Assembly: GCA_019104865.1 (NCBI GenBank)
Contig: JAHRWZ010000033.1
Location: forward strand, 1 to 46,522
From: Castellaniella sp.
Lineage (GTDB): Bacteria; Pseudomonadota; Gammaproteobacteria; Burkholderiales; Burkholderiaceae_B
Direction: 5' to 3'
DNA: 46,522 bases
The notes beneath the pieces were generated by a model that was not told the DNA's origin, searched no databases, and was given only the letters and a program-made list of their open reading frames with translations. The translations under genes were made by a program, and so were the position numbers. Below, piece after piece: positions 9,925 through 19,332 of this stretch. The stretch's first letter is position 1; each line of letters starts with the position of its first letter.

Positions 9925-12645
9925 TCAGTGCGCCTCGCCCCAATTGCGGCCCACGCCGACCTCGGCCACCAGCGGGACCGCCAGTTCCGCCACCCCGGCC
10001 ATCAGCTGCGGCACCCGTTCGCGCAGACGCTCGACCTCGTCGGGCACCGCATCAAACACCAATTCGTCGTGCACCTGCATCACCATGAGGCTGCGCAGGC
10101 CTTCGGCCGATAACCAGTCCTGCACCGACACCATGGCCATCTTGATCAGATCCGCCGCCGTGCCCTGCATCGGCGCATTGATGGCGGCGCGCTCGGCCGC
10201 AGCCGCACGAGGCCCCTTCGCGCCAGCCAGTTCCGGGAAATACAGGCGCCGCCCGAAAACCGTTTCCACATAGCCCTGCTCGCGCGCCTGCCGGCGAATG
10301 CGGTCCATGTAGTCGGCTACCCCGGGATAGCGCATGAAATAGCGGTCGATGTAGGATTTCGCCGCCGCACGGGTGATGCCCAGGTTCGAGGCCAGGCCGA
10401 ATTCCCCCATCCCGTAGATAAGGCCGAAATTGATCGCCTTGGCCGCGCGCCGATGTTCCGCATCGACCTGATCCAGTGCCAGGCCGAAGACCTCGGCCGC
10501 GGTGGCGCGGTGGATGTCCTGGCCCTCGGCGAACGCGCGGCGCAAGTTGGCATCGCCCGACACATGCGCCATCACGCGCAATTCGATCTGGGAATAATCC
10601 GCCGAGACAATGCTGCCCAGGCTGGAGACGAAAGCGGTCCGGACGCGCCGGCCCTCGGCGGTGCGTACAGGGATGTTCTGCAGGTTCGGATCCGAGGACG
10701 CCAGGCGCCCGGTGACCACCGCCGCCTGCGCATACCGCGTATGCACCCGCCCGGTGCGGGCATTGATCATGCGCGGCAGCTTGTCGGTATAGGTGGATTT
10801 CAGCTTGGCAATTCCCCGGTAATCCAGCAACAGACGCGGCAGCGGGTAGTCGGCCGCCAGCCGGGTCAGGACCTCCTCGTCTGTGGAAGGCGCACCGCCC
10901 GCGGTCTTGCGCAATACCGGCAGCTGCATCCGCTCGAACAGGATCTCGCCCAGTTGCTTGGGTGAATTCAGGTTGAACGGCTGGCCGGCCAGGGCATGCG
11001 CCTGGGTCTCCAGGTCGATCATCTGCTGGCCCAGTTCGTGGCTCTGCCGCGCCAGCGCCTGCGCGTCGATGGCGACGCCATTGCGCTCGACGCGCGTCAG
11101 CACGTCGGACGTGCGCACTTCCAGTTCATAGATCCGCCGCAGACCCGCTTCGGCCTGCACCTTCGGCAGCAGGACCTGATGCAGCCGCAGCGTGAAATCC
11201 GCGTCCTCGGCTGCGTAATGGGCTGCGCGTTCCAGATCCACCTCTTCGAAGCCGATCTGACGGGCTCCCTTGCCGCATAGATCCTCGTATGTGGTGCCGG
11301 TCAGGCCCAGCCACTGGATGCACAGATCCTGCAGGTTCACACGACGGTGGGACTGCAGCACGTAGGCCTGCAGCATGGTGTCATGCCGCACGCCCCGCAA
11401 CGTCAGCCCCTCGTTGGCCAGCACATGGGCATCGTATTTGGCATGATGCAACAGCTTGGGCGCGTCCGGATTCTCGACCCAGGGGCGTAACTGGTCCAGC
11501 ACCCAGGCCCGATCGAGCTGTTCGGGCGTTCCAGGCGCGCGATGCCCAACCGGGATATACGCGGCATGCCCGGGCTCGATCGCCAGGGACAGGCCCACCA
11601 GCCGGGCGGCCATGGGATCGAGGCTGGTGGTTTCCGTATCCAGCGCGACCAGCGACGCCGCCTGGATCTTCGCCATCCAGCGGGCAAAATGGTCCCGGTC
11701 CAGAATGGTTTCGTACCGCAGGGCCTGCGGCCGTTCCTGCGCTACCGGCTCGACCCGTCCATCCTGCAGCGGAATCCGTTCGGGGTCCCCGGTGACTTCC
11801 CGCAGCCAGGTCCGGAAGCCATAGGTCTCGTACAGCCGAAGCAGCGTCTCCTGATCGGGCGCGCGGAATGCCAGCCCAGGGACTTCATGTTCCGGCGGCA
11901 ACGTGCAATCCAGTTTGATGGTCAGCAGCTCGCGGGTCATGGGAAAGTTCGGGATCGCGGCGCGCAGATTGGCCCCCGCCACCCCCTTGATCTCGTCGGC
12001 CCGCGCCACCAGCGTGCCGATGTCGCCAAATTCGTTCAGCCATTTGGCGGCCGTCTTGGGGCCGACCTTGTCCACGCCCGGAATGTTGTCCACGGTGTCG
12101 CCCGTGAGCATCAGGTAATCGATGATGCGATCGGGGGGCACGCCGAATTTGCGAATCACACCCTCGCGGTCCTGACGCTCTCCGGACATGGTGTTGATCA
12201 GTTCGACCTGATCGTTCACCAACTGCGCCAGATCCTTGTCGCCCGTCGAAATGATGGTATAAAAGCCCTCTTCAGTAGCCTGGCGCGCCAGGGTGCCGAT
12301 GATATCGTCCGCCTCGACGCCCGGCGTCGAGATGACAGTCCAGCCCAGGGCGGCGGCCGCCTCGTGGATCGGCGCGATCTGCGCCCGCAGATCATCCGGC
12401 ATCGAGGGGCGATTGGCTTTGTACCGCGGATAGATCGCTTCGCGGAACGACCCCCCCGGCGCATCGAACACGCAGGCGCCATACTTCGCCGCGTCCTTGT
12501 AATCGTGCATCAGCCTCCGTAACATGGAGATGACGCCATACAAGGCACTGGTGGGCTCTCCCCGCGCATTGCGCAGATCGGGCATCGCATGATAGGCGCG
12601 GTACAGGTAGCTGGACCCATCCACGAGCAACAAGGTTTTTTTCAT
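9925..12645 (-). CDS. polA: DNA polymerase I
   Basis: A 906-residue family A polymerase for repair and Okazaki fragment processing. All three activities look intact. The N-terminal 5' nuclease has the flap-endonuclease DDIIGTLARQ and GDKDLAQLV segments. The proofreading domain keeps its acidic residues in VALDTETTSLDP and YAAEDADFTLRLH. The polymerase motifs are ADYSQIELRVMAHVSGD (A), RRAAKAINFGLIYGM (B) and QVHDELVFD (C). The start at 12645 (MKKTLLLVDGSSYLYRAYHA) matches the conserved N-terminus. Its start codon overlaps that of the divergent LOG-family gene. Confidence 0.96.
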   Translation of the reverse strand: MKKTLLLVDGSSYLYRAYHAMPDLRNARGEPTSALYGVISMLRRLMHDYKDAAKYGACVFDAPGGSFREAIYPRYKANRPSMPDDLRAQIAPIHEAAAALGWTVISTPGVEADDIIGTLARQATEEGFYTIISTGDKDLAQLVNDQVELINTMSGERQDREGVIRKFGVPPDRIIDYLMLTGDTVDNIPGVDKVGPKTAAKWLNEFGDIGTLVARADEIKGVAGANLRAAIPNFPMTRELLTIKLDCTLPPEHEVPGLAFRAPDQETLLRLYETYGFRTWLREVTGDPERIPLQDGRVEPVAQERPQALRYETILDRDHFARWMAKIQAASLVALDTETTSLDPMAARLVGLSLAIEPGHAAYIPVGHRAPGTPEQLDRAWVLDQLRPWVENPDAPKLLHHAKYDAHVLANEGLTLRGVRHDTMLQAYVLQSHRRVNLQDLCIQWLGLTGTTYEDLCGKGARQIGFEEVDLERAAHYAAEDADFTLRLHQVLLPKVQAEAGLRRIYELEVRTSDVLTRVERNGVAIDAQALARQSHELGQQMIDLETQAHALAGQPFNLNSPKQLGEILFERMQLPVLRKTAGGAPSTDEEVLTRLAADYPLPRLLLDYRGIAKLKSTYTDKLPRMINARTGRVHTRYAQAAVVTGRLASSDPNLQNIPVRTAEGRRVRTAFVSSLGSIVSADYSQIELRVMAHVSGDANLRRAFAEGQDIHRATAAEVFGLALDQVDAEHRRAAKAINFGLIYGMGEFGLASNLGITRAAAKSYIDRYFMRYPGVADYMDRIRRQAREQGYVETVFGRRLYFPELAGAKGPRAAAAERAAINAPMQGTAADLIKMAMVSVQDWLSAEGLRSLMVMQVHDELVFDAVPDEVERLRERVPQLMAGVAELAVPLVAEVGVGRNWGEAH

Positions 12646-13315
12646 GACGAACAACAAGACGAAACGAGTTTCGGCAGAACAACAGATTCCCACGATTATT
12701 GCAGAGATGCGCGCCGCGGCCGCCGCTTTTCAGAAAATCGGCATGGGCGTCAGCATTTTCGGCAGCGCACGCATCCCTCCCGGCCACCCTTTCTATGATC
12801 TGGGCCTGGAACTGGGAGCACGGATCGCCCAACTGGGCGTTCCTGTCATCGCCGGCGGTGGCCCGGGCCTGATGGAAGCCGCCAACCGCGGCGCCTTCAG
12901 CGCCGGCGGCCGCAGTGTCGGGCTGAACATCCGCCTGCCGCGCGAAACCACCAACAACCCCTACCAGACCGACAGCCTGCATTTCGAATACTTCAATTCA
13001 CGCAAGGCGTCCTTCTTCATGCACAGCCTGGCCTACGTGGTGCTGCCGGGCGGCTTCGGCACCCTGGACGAACTCTTCGAGGCCGTCACGCTGATCCAGA
13101 CGATGAAGCAGCCGCCGGCCCCCATCATCCTGGTGGGCACCGCTTTCTGGTCGGGGCTGATCGACTGGATCCGCGACCAACTGGCCCCCAACGGCATGAT
13201 CGGGCCTTACGACGCGGACTTGCTGGTGGTCACCGACGATCTGGACGAGGTCATCCGCCACATCCAGGAAGCCGTCCAGATCGAACCCGACCGCGAACCC
13301 GTGCTTCCGGAATAA
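12644..13315 (+). CDS. LOG-family protein (TIGR00730; nucleotide 5'-monophosphate phosphoribohydrolase type)
   Basis: A Rossmann-fold protein of 223 residues from the lysine-decarboxylase-like LOG family, whose studied members hydrolyse (cytokinin) nucleoside monophosphates to base and ribose 5-phosphate. The signature PGGFGTLDE is at 135-143, the nucleotide-binding GGGPGLMEAANRGAF at 71-85, and the conserved Arg-Lys pair at 120-121. The ATG at 12644 shares bases with the polA start on the other strand. An internal ATG at 12707 (MRAAAAAFQKIG) would relieve this and still keep the whole fold, so the start is uncertain. The physiological substrate is unknown. Confidence 0.88.
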   Translation: MTNNKTKRVSAEQQIPTIIAEMRAAAAAFQKIGMGVSIFGSARIPPGHPFYDLGLELGARIAQLGVPVIAGGGPGLMEAANRGAFSAGGRSVGLNIRLPRETTNNPYQTDSLHFEYFNSRKASFFMHSLAYVVLPGGFGTLDELFEAVTLIQTMKQPPAPIILVGTAFWSGLIDWIRDQLAPNGMIGPYDADLLVVTDDLDEVIRHIQEAVQIEPDREPVLPE

Positions 13316-13449
13316 GGGACAGCAGGACCAAGCCCCCGGCACTCCTTCGGGTAATGCTCGATGCGCCCCGGTGCCCACCTGAGTTAACATCACGCCTTGC
13401 TACCGCCGGGCGGAGGACCCCGTTCCCGGCTCCACAGGAGATTCCCTCG

Positions 13450-14241
13450 ATGAAAACCACCTTGCTGGGCGCCGCCCTGCTGATCGCAGCCGGTTTCATT
13501 CCCGCCATCGGCTCGGCCGCCGACACCCCGGAACTGAAAATCGCCACCGAGGCAGGCTACCCTCCGTTCGAATACCGCAATCCCAGCGGCCAGCTGGAAG
13601 GCTTTGACATCGACATCGGCAACGAGCTGTGCAAGCGCCTGCAACGCACATGCGTCTGGATCGACCAGTCCTTCGACAGCCTGATCCCGGGCCTGCAGGC
13701 CCGCAAATTCGATCTGGCCAATTCCACCATGACGGCCACCGAGGCCCGTAAGAAAGTCATCGACTTTTCCACGCCGATGTACATCGTGCCAGTCAAGCTG
13801 CTGGTGAAAAAGGGTAGCGGCCTGGAACCGACCGCCGAATCCCTGAAGGGCAAACGGGTCGGCGTGCAACAGGGCACCACGATGGAAACCTATGCCCGCA
13901 AGCACTGGGCACCCAAAGGGGTCCAGGTCATCGCCTATCCCAGCTACACCAATGCTTACGTCGACATGAAGGCCGGCCGCCTGGACGCCACATTCCAGGA
14001 AGCCCAGAGCGCGGTCGACGGTTTCCTCAGCAAACCCGAAGGCGCCGGCTACGAGCTGGCCTCCATGACGCTGAAGGATCCCATCCTGAACGAACCCATC
14101 GCCATGGGCATGCGCAAAGGCAACACGAAACTGGGAACCGAAGTCGACAAGACCCTGAAGGCCATGCTGGCCGACGGCACCATCCAGGGCTTCGCGAAAA
14201 AATATTTCGCCAAGGACCTGATCCAGTTTCCCGCCCAATGA
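13450..14241 (+). CDS. Polar amino-acid ABC transporter, periplasmic binding protein
   Basis: A 263-residue solute-binding protein of the family that carries lysine, arginine, ornithine or histidine. The signal peptide is residues ~1-24 (MKTTLLGAALLIAAGF, ending GSAA before DTPELK). The mature start ELKIATEAGYPPFEYRNPSG and the segment GFDIDIGNELCKRL are typical. AGGAG at 13436-13440 sets the start. It is the first gene of a complete four-gene importer on the plus strand. The closest relatives by eye are HisJ/ArtJ-like proteins, but ligand specificity cannot be fixed from sequence alone. Confidence 0.92.
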   Translation: MKTTLLGAALLIAAGFIPAIGSAADTPELKIATEAGYPPFEYRNPSGQLEGFDIDIGNELCKRLQRTCVWIDQSFDSLIPGLQARKFDLANSTMTATEARKKVIDFSTPMYIVPVKLLVKKGSGLEPTAESLKGKRVGVQQGTTMETYARKHWAPKGVQVIAYPSYTNAYVDMKAGRLDATFQEAQSAVDGFLSKPEGAGYELASMTLKDPILNEPIAMGMRKGNTKLGTEVDKTLKAMLADGTIQGFAKKYFAKDLIQFPAQ

Positions 14242-14247
14242 CCTTAT

Positions 14248-14265
14248 CCGCGCCCTGTGGCGCGG
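14248..14265 (+). promoter_or_regulatory. Intercistronic hairpin after the binding-protein gene
   Basis: CCGCGCC-CTGT-GGCGCGG forms a perfect 7-bp stem with a tetraloop, six bases after the binding-protein stop codon. Such hairpins commonly protect the 3' end of the binding-protein mRNA, so that it is made in excess over the membrane subunits. There is no T tract, so it should not terminate transcription fully. Confidence 0.55.
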
Positions 14266-14280
14266 CCTGACACGATCATC

Positions 14281-14970
14281 ATGTTCCTGAACGGCTACGG
14301 TCCCCTGCTGCTGCAGGGGACCTGGGTCACCATCCAGCTTGCCCTCCTGTCCCTGGCGGTCGCCGTGGGACTGGGGCTGCTGGGCGCCTGGGCCAAACTG
14401 TCCGCATCCTGGGGCGCCCGTCTGCTGGCGACGGCCTACACGACCCTGATCCGGGGCGTCCCGGACCTGGTGCTGATGCTGCTGATCTTCTTCAGCCTGC
14501 AGATTTACCTGAACGATTTCACCGACCTGCTGGGCATCGACCCCATCGACATCGACCCCTTCGCGGCCGGCGTGCTGACCCTGGGGTTCATCTACGGCGC
14601 CTACTTCGCCGAAACATTCCGCGGCGCCTTCATGGCGGTCCCTCACGGGCAGATGGAAGCCGCCACCGCCTACGGCATGCGCGAATTCCAGACATTCCGC
14701 CGTGTCCTGTTTCCGCAGATGATGCGCCACGCCCTGCCGGGCATCGGCAACAACTGGCAGGTGCTGCTGAAATCCACCGCGCTGGTCTCGTTGATCGGCC
14801 TGACGGATCTGGTGAAGGTCGCCCAGGACGCCGGCAACGTGACCTTCCGCGTGTTCCTGTTCATCACCATCACCGGCCTGATTTATCTGGCCCTGACCAC
14901 CCTGTCGAACGGCATCCTGTACTGGCTCGACAAACGCTATAGCGTCGGCGTGCGCGAGGTGTCCCTATGA
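14281..14970 (+). CDS. Polar amino-acid ABC transporter permease (HisQ type)
   Basis: An inner-membrane permease of 229 residues with about five membrane spans. The EAA loop that docks the ATPase is visible as MEAATAYGMREFQTFRRVLF. The start at 14281 (MFLNGYGPLLLQGTW) gives the standard length; a GTG eight codons upstream lies inside the intercistronic hairpin and is less likely. No clear ribosome binding site is seen, which fits weak translation relative to the binding protein. Its stop overlaps the next permease start (ATGA at 14967). Confidence 0.9.
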   Translation: MFLNGYGPLLLQGTWVTIQLALLSLAVAVGLGLLGAWAKLSASWGARLLATAYTTLIRGVPDLVLMLLIFFSLQIYLNDFTDLLGIDPIDIDPFAAGVLTLGFIYGAYFAETFRGAFMAVPHGQMEAATAYGMREFQTFRRVLFPQMMRHALPGIGNNWQVLLKSTALVSLIGLTDLVKVAQDAGNVTFRVFLFITITGLIYLALTTLSNGILYWLDKRYSVGVREVSL

Positions 14971-15677
14971 TGGACGTCCTGGACCAGTTCTGGCGCGCCT
15001 ATCTGTATTCCAGCAATGGCAGCCTGTCGGGCATGGCCATCACGCTCTGGCTGCTGGTGCTGTCCGTGTCGATCGGTTTTTTCGCCTCGATCGGACTGGC
15101 GGTCGCCCGGGTGTCGTCGCGCCGCTGGCTGTCCGTCCCGCTGTGGGCGTTCAGTTACGTCTTTCGCGGCACCCCGCTATACGTGCAGATCCTGTTCATT
15201 TACGCCGGCATCTACAGTCTGGATTTCGTCAAGAACACCCCCAGTCTGGCAACGTTTTTCCAGAGCGGCTTCAACTGCCTGGTGCTGGCACTGACGCTCA
15301 ATACTGTCGCCTACACGACCGAAATCTTCGCCGGCGCCATCCGCGCCACCAACGCCGGGGAAATCGAAGCCGCACGCGCCTTCGGCATGACGCGATTCGC
15401 CCTGTACCGGCGCATCATCCTGCCCTCGGCCCTGCGGCGCGCCCTGCCCGCCTACAGCAACGAGGTCATCCTGATGCTGCACGCAACCTCGCTGGCCTTC
15501 ACCGCCACGGTCCCCGACATCCTCAAGATCGCCCGCGATGCGAATTCGGCCACCTACCAGACCTTTGCTTCATACGGCATCGCCGCCCTGCTCTACCTGT
15601 GCCTGTCATTTGCACTGATCGGGCTGTTCCGCCTGTACGAACGCCGCACGCTGGCCTATCTGGGCCATCACCGATAA
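14967..15677 (+). CDS. Polar amino-acid ABC transporter permease (HisM type)
   Basis: A 236-residue partner permease with an EAA loop ([20 protein letters not shown]) and a C-terminal membrane helix followed by a short basic tail. It would form a heterodimer with the HisQ-type subunit. Two consecutive ATG codons (14967 and 14970) are both possible starts, and the first overlaps the upstream stop. The ATPase gene begins four bases after the stop, as expected for one transcription unit. Confidence 0.92.
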   Translation: MMDVLDQFWRAYLYSSNGSLSGMAITLWLLVLSVSIGFFASIGLAVARVSSRRWLSVPLWAFSYVFRGTPLYVQILFIYAGIYSLDFVKNTPSLATFFQSGFNCLVLALTLNTVAYTTEIFAGAIRATNAGEIEAARAFGMTRFALYRRIILPSALRRALPAYSNEVILMLHATSLAFTATVPDILKIARDANSATYQTFASYGIAALLYLCLSFALIGLFRLYERRTLAYLGHHR

Positions 15678-15681
15678 GACC

Positions 15682-16449
15682 ATGTCCAAACTCGACGTAC
15701 TCAACATCCACAAGCGCTACGGCGACAACGAGGTTCTGAAAGGCGTGTCCCTGCAGGCCAATGCCGGCGACGTGATCTGCATTCTGGGCTCCAGCGGCTC
15801 GGGAAAATCCACTTTCCTGCGCTGCATCAATTTCCTGGAAAAGCCGAATCAGGGTTCCGTGTCGCTCAACGGCGAACTGCTGAAGATCATCCACGACAAA
15901 CACGGCGAGCCACACGCCGCCGACCTGGATCAGCTGCGCCGCCTGCGCTCGAAACTGGCCATGGTGTTCCAGCACTTCAACCTGTGGGCGCACATGAACG
16001 TGCTGGGCAACGTCATCGAAGCCCCGATCCAGGTACTGAAGCTCGGCCGCGCCGAGGCCACGGAGCGCGCCCGCCACTACCTGGCCAAGGTCGGCCTGGA
16101 CCCAAAGGTGGAAACCCAGTACCCGTCGTCCCTGTCCGGCGGCCAGCAGCAGCGCGTGGCGATCGCACGGGCGCTGGCGATGGAACCGGAAGTCATGCTG
16201 TTCGACGAGCCGACGTCCGCGCTGGACCCGGAACTGGTCGGCGAAGTCCTGAAGGTCATGCAGAAGCTGGCCGAGGAAGGCCGCACCATGTTGGTGGTGA
16301 CGCACGAAATGGGTTTTGCGCGCAACCTGGCATCGCATGTGATGTTCCTGCACCAGGGTGTGGCGGAAGAAACCGGCGCCCCGGCGGATATTTTCGACAA
16401 TCCCCAAAGCCCGCGGCTGCGGCAGTTTCTGTCAGGGAACCTGAAATAA
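15682..16449 (+). CDS. Polar amino-acid ABC transporter ATPase (HisP/ArtP type)
   Basis: A 255-residue ATP-binding subunit that powers the importer. Walker [10 protein letters not shown] is at 36-44, the ABC signature [10 protein letters not shown] at 151-160, Walker [14 protein letters not shown] at 171-183, and the switch histidine lies in VVTHEMGFA. The insertion [15 protein letters not shown] before the Q-loop is typical of HisP-like histidine/lysine/arginine transporters. It ends the operon, and a large palindrome lies between it and the next, convergent gene. Confidence 0.94.
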   Translation: MSKLDVLNIHKRYGDNEVLKGVSLQANAGDVICILGSSGSGKSTFLRCINFLEKPNQGSVSLNGELLKIIHDKHGEPHAADLDQLRRLRSKLAMVFQHFNLWAHMNVLGNVIEAPIQVLKLGRAEATERARHYLAKVGLDPKVETQYPSSLSGGQQQRVAIARALAMEPEVMLFDEPTSALDPELVGEVLKVMQKLAEEGRTMLVVTHEMGFARNLASHVMFLHQGVAEETGAPADIFDNPQSPRLRQFLSGNLK

Positions 16450-16506
16450 GTCCCATGACCCCGTCGATGTCAGGACGACGTCGGCAAGGCCTCTCTCTGG
16501 CACGCT

Positions 16507-16704
16507 GCGGATGCGGAGGGTACCTGCCCGCCGGCCCACGATCAGCGGTCCTTCGGACTTCCCGGGTCTACCTCGTCCATCGGGGCGGCGGACGAACTCG
16601 CTGCTTCGCAGCTCAAACACGTCCGCCGAGAGCCCCCCGATTCCCTACGGTAGCACCCGGCGCTGACCGAATGGGACCGGCGGGCAGGTACCCTCCGCAT
16701 CCGC
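16507..16704. repeat. 198-bp near-perfect palindrome with 28-bp perfect terminal inverted repeats
   Basis: Bases 16507-16534 are the exact reverse complement of 16677-16704. The symmetry continues inward imperfectly to a centre at 16606, where GCTGC-TTC-GCAGC forms the tip, flanked by GGCGGACG and CGTCCGCC. The whole element could fold into one long hairpin. It fills the space between the convergent ABC ATPase gene and the esterase-acetyltransferase gene, and its right edge touches that gene's stop codon. It encodes nothing convincing. It could be a MITE or palindromic dispersed repeat, and it may act as a two-way terminator. Confidence 0.85.
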
Positions 16705-17745
16705 TTATCGAGCCGCGAAAGAATATCGCATCAACCGGTGGGGAATCCCCGCATCCATGAAGGTTTCGCCTTCTTCCACGAAACCGTGGCGCGCGTAGAA
16801 GGGACGCGCATGCAGTTGGGCAGCCAGAACAACTTCCCGGTCGCCACGCTGCCTGGCTGCGTCCATCAGGGCCGCCAATAGCAGCGACCCAACGCCCTGG
16901 CCGCGCCAAGGTTGCCGCACGGCCATGCGGCCGATGTGGCCATCGGGCAGCAGGCGGCCCGTGCCCACAGCCTGGCCGTCGGCGGCATAGGCGATCGCGT
17001 GCACGCACTGCCCATCCATGGGGTCGAGTTCTTCCTCCGGGGGCACCCGCTGCTCCTGGACGAAGACCTCGAAGCGGATTCGGGCAGCCTCGGTGCCGAG
17101 CTCGGCCCAGCTCCCCGTCGCAACCCGCGCGCCTCTCCGGCTCGGGTTGGCCGACGTCACTTTTTGTGGGGCATCGGCCAGCGCGAAATCCAGGACCTCG
17201 GGCAACCAACGGGCAAAGTCGGAGATCCCGTGATCGCTGCCCTGGATGATGCGCTGACGGCTGCCCGCGAACCGCGCCTGCATCTCGCGCCAATCCAGGA
17301 CCTCGTCGCCGGTGGCGGCGACGAGGAAATAACGGTCGGGGTGCGTCAACACCGGGATTTCGGCTTCGGCCTGCGCAAGTTCATCCACATAGTCCGGCAG
17401 AAATTCAAAGGGATCGTCGCCATGAAAGGTGCGGTGCGAACCGACCTGCGTGGCCAGGTCACGGGCGGCATGCACCACCGGATTGAGCAGCACGGCACGG
17501 CAGCCCAGGCGTTCAGCCAGCCAGGTGGCGTAGAAGCCGCCCAGCGAGGAACCGACAAGGGTCAGGTCGCTTGTTTGTGCCTCCTCTGCCAGGCGCAGAG
17601 CCAGCCGCAGCGCAGCCGCCGGGCTGGCCGGCAGCTGCGGACAACACCAGGCATCCCCCAGGCTGCGCTCGGCCAGCGCAGCCGCCATCAGACGTGCTTT
17701 GGATGAGTCCGGAGAAGAACGAAACCCATGCAGATAGAGGATCAT
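16705..17745 (-). CDS. Fusion of a YqiA-type esterase and a GNAT acetyltransferase
   Basis: A 346-residue protein with two domains. Residues 1-190 resemble the YqiA/UPF0227 alpha/beta-hydrolases: the N-terminal strand MILYLHGFRSSP, nucleophile elbow GSSLGG (Ser67), an acid residue in GDEVLDW (Asp147) and a histidine in GSDHGISDF (His172). After a short basic linker (~191-212), residues 213-346 form a GNAT N-acetyltransferase with the acetyl-CoA loop RQPWRGQGVGSLL (277-289) and an ElaA-like start (IRFEVFVQEQRVPPEEE). The substrates of both are unknown. The catalase gene lies four bases upstream of the start. Confidence 0.85.
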   Translation of the reverse strand: MILYLHGFRSSPDSSKARLMAAALAERSLGDAWCCPQLPASPAAALRLALRLAEEAQTSDLTLVGSSLGGFYATWLAERLGCRAVLLNPVVHAARDLATQVGSHRTFHGDDPFEFLPDYVDELAQAEAEIPVLTHPDRYFLVAATGDEVLDWREMQARFAGSRQRIIQGSDHGISDFARWLPEVLDFALADAPQKVTSANPSRRGARVATGSWAELGTEAARIRFEVFVQEQRVPPEEELDPMDGQCVHAIAYAADGQAVGTGRLLPDGHIGRMAVRQPWRGQGVGSLLLAALMDAARQRGDREVVLAAQLHARPFYARHGFVEEGETFMDAGIPHRLMRYSFAAR

Positions 17746-17749
17746 GAAA

Positions 17750-19186
17750 TCAACCCTGCACAGCGCGGATCGCGGCCGCTACGCTCGCTCCATAGGCCGG
17801 GTCTGCCTGTGTGCAATGTTCGACGTGCAGCGCCTGCACGTCCGGCGTCACGCCAGCGATGGCGCGGGCGGTATTATCGAACAGCGCCTGCCGCTCAGCG
17901 GACGACATCAGGCGAAACAGATTGCCGGGCTGTGAAAAATAATCGGTGTCCTCGCGATGGTTCCAGTGGTCGGCCGCGCCTTCCAGGCTCAGCGGCGGTT
18001 CGCGGAATTCCGGCTGTTCGGCCCACTCTCCCACACGATTGGGCTGATTGCCAGTCAGGCTGCCATGGTTGCCGTCGACCCGCATCGCACCGTCCCGGTG
18101 ATAGCTGTGAAAGGGGCAACGCGGCGCATTGACGGGGATCTGGTGGTGATTCACCCCCAGGCGGTAGCGCTGCGCGTCACCGTAGGAAAACAGGCGGGCC
18201 TGCAGCATGCGGTCCGGCGAAAAGCCGATACCCGGCACGACATTGGCCGGCGTGAAAGCCGCCTGCTCCACTTCGGCGAAGAAATTATCGGGGTTGCGGT
18301 TCAATTCCAGCGTGCCGACCTCGATCATCGGATAGTCGCCGTGCGGCCAGACCTTGGTCAGGTCAAAGGGATTCAGGTGATAGCTGCCGGCTTCCTTCTC
18401 CGGCATGATCTGCACGAACAAAGTCCAACTGGGGAAGCGGCCCAGGGCAATGCTGTCGTATAGGTCACGCTGCGAGCTTTCGCGATCGCGGCCGATCAGT
18501 TCCGCCGCCTCGGCATCCGTCAGATTGCGGATGCCCTGCCGGGACTTGAAATGGAATTTGACCCAGAAGCGTTCCTGAGCGGCATTGATGAAGCTGAACG
18601 TGTGGCTGCCGAACAGATGCATGTGGCGGTAGTCGGACGGAATGCCCCGATCGCTCATGACAATGGTGATCTGATGCAGGGCCTCTGGCAAGCCAGTCCA
18701 GAATTCCCAGTTGTTCTGGGCACTGCGCAGGCCCGTTCCCGGATCGCGCTTGACGGCATGATTCAGGTCGGGGAATTTCAGCGGATCGCGGAAGAAGAAG
18801 ACCGGCGTATTGTTGCCGACCAGGTCCCAGTTACCTTCCTCCGTGTAGAACTTCATGGCTACGCCGCGGATATCACGCTCGGCATCGGCAGCACCGCGTT
18901 CACCGGCAACAGTGGAAAAGCGGAGGAACATCGGTGTCTGCTTGCCGACGCTCGAGAAGATCGCAGCCCGCGTGTAGCGGGTGATGTCGTGGGTGACGGT
19001 GAAAGTTCCGTGGGCCCCGGCTCCCTTAGCATGCATGCGGCGCTCGGGGATGACCTCGCGGTCGAAATGGGCCAATTTTTCGAGCAGCCAGACATCCTGC
19101 AGCAGCGCCGGGCCGCGCGATCCGGCGGTCAGGATGTTCTGGTTATCGACGACAGGGGCGCCTGCGACAGTGGTCAGTTTCTTCAT
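17750..19186 (-). CDS. katA: Monofunctional heme catalase
   Basis: A 478-residue small-subunit (clade 3) catalase that breaks hydrogen peroxide into water and oxygen. The distal histidine lies in [13 protein letters not shown] (His52), the distal asparagine in [14 protein letters not shown], and the proximal heme-ligand tyrosine in [14 protein letters not shown]. The length and lack of a C-terminal flavodoxin-like domain exclude the large catalases. AGGAGA precedes the ATG. A divergent AraC-family gene shares its upstream region and may control it. I could not identify an OxyR site. Confidence 0.95.
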   Translation of the reverse strand: MKKLTTVAGAPVVDNQNILTAGSRGPALLQDVWLLEKLAHFDREVIPERRMHAKGAGAHGTFTVTHDITRYTRAAIFSSVGKQTPMFLRFSTVAGERGAADAERDIRGVAMKFYTEEGNWDLVGNNTPVFFFRDPLKFPDLNHAVKRDPGTGLRSAQNNWEFWTGLPEALHQITIVMSDRGIPSDYRHMHLFGSHTFSFINAAQERFWVKFHFKSRQGIRNLTDAEAAELIGRDRESSQRDLYDSIALGRFPSWTLFVQIMPEKEAGSYHLNPFDLTKVWPHGDYPMIEVGTLELNRNPDNFFAEVEQAAFTPANVVPGIGFSPDRMLQARLFSYGDAQRYRLGVNHHQIPVNAPRCPFHSYHRDGAMRVDGNHGSLTGNQPNRVGEWAEQPEFREPPLSLEGAADHWNHREDTDYFSQPGNLFRLMSSAERQALFDNTARAIAGVTPDVQALHVEHCTQADPAYGASVAAAIRAVQG

Positions 19187-19332
19187 GAGCGTTCTCCTGA
19201 TCAGGGGGTCAATCGGTATCCGGAATGCTGCAAGCCAGAGTTCCGCCTAAAAGACAGACGGCCATCCAGGTCATCAACTGACAGGACTGCGCTAAGATCA
19301 ACGCATTGCTGCCGCCGTTTTCACACCATATC

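Noticed and set aside
19187..19332. An OxyR or other peroxide-responsive site between katA and the AraC gene
   Set aside because: I found no ATAG-N7-CTAT-type pattern and no convincing -10/-35 pair in either direction.
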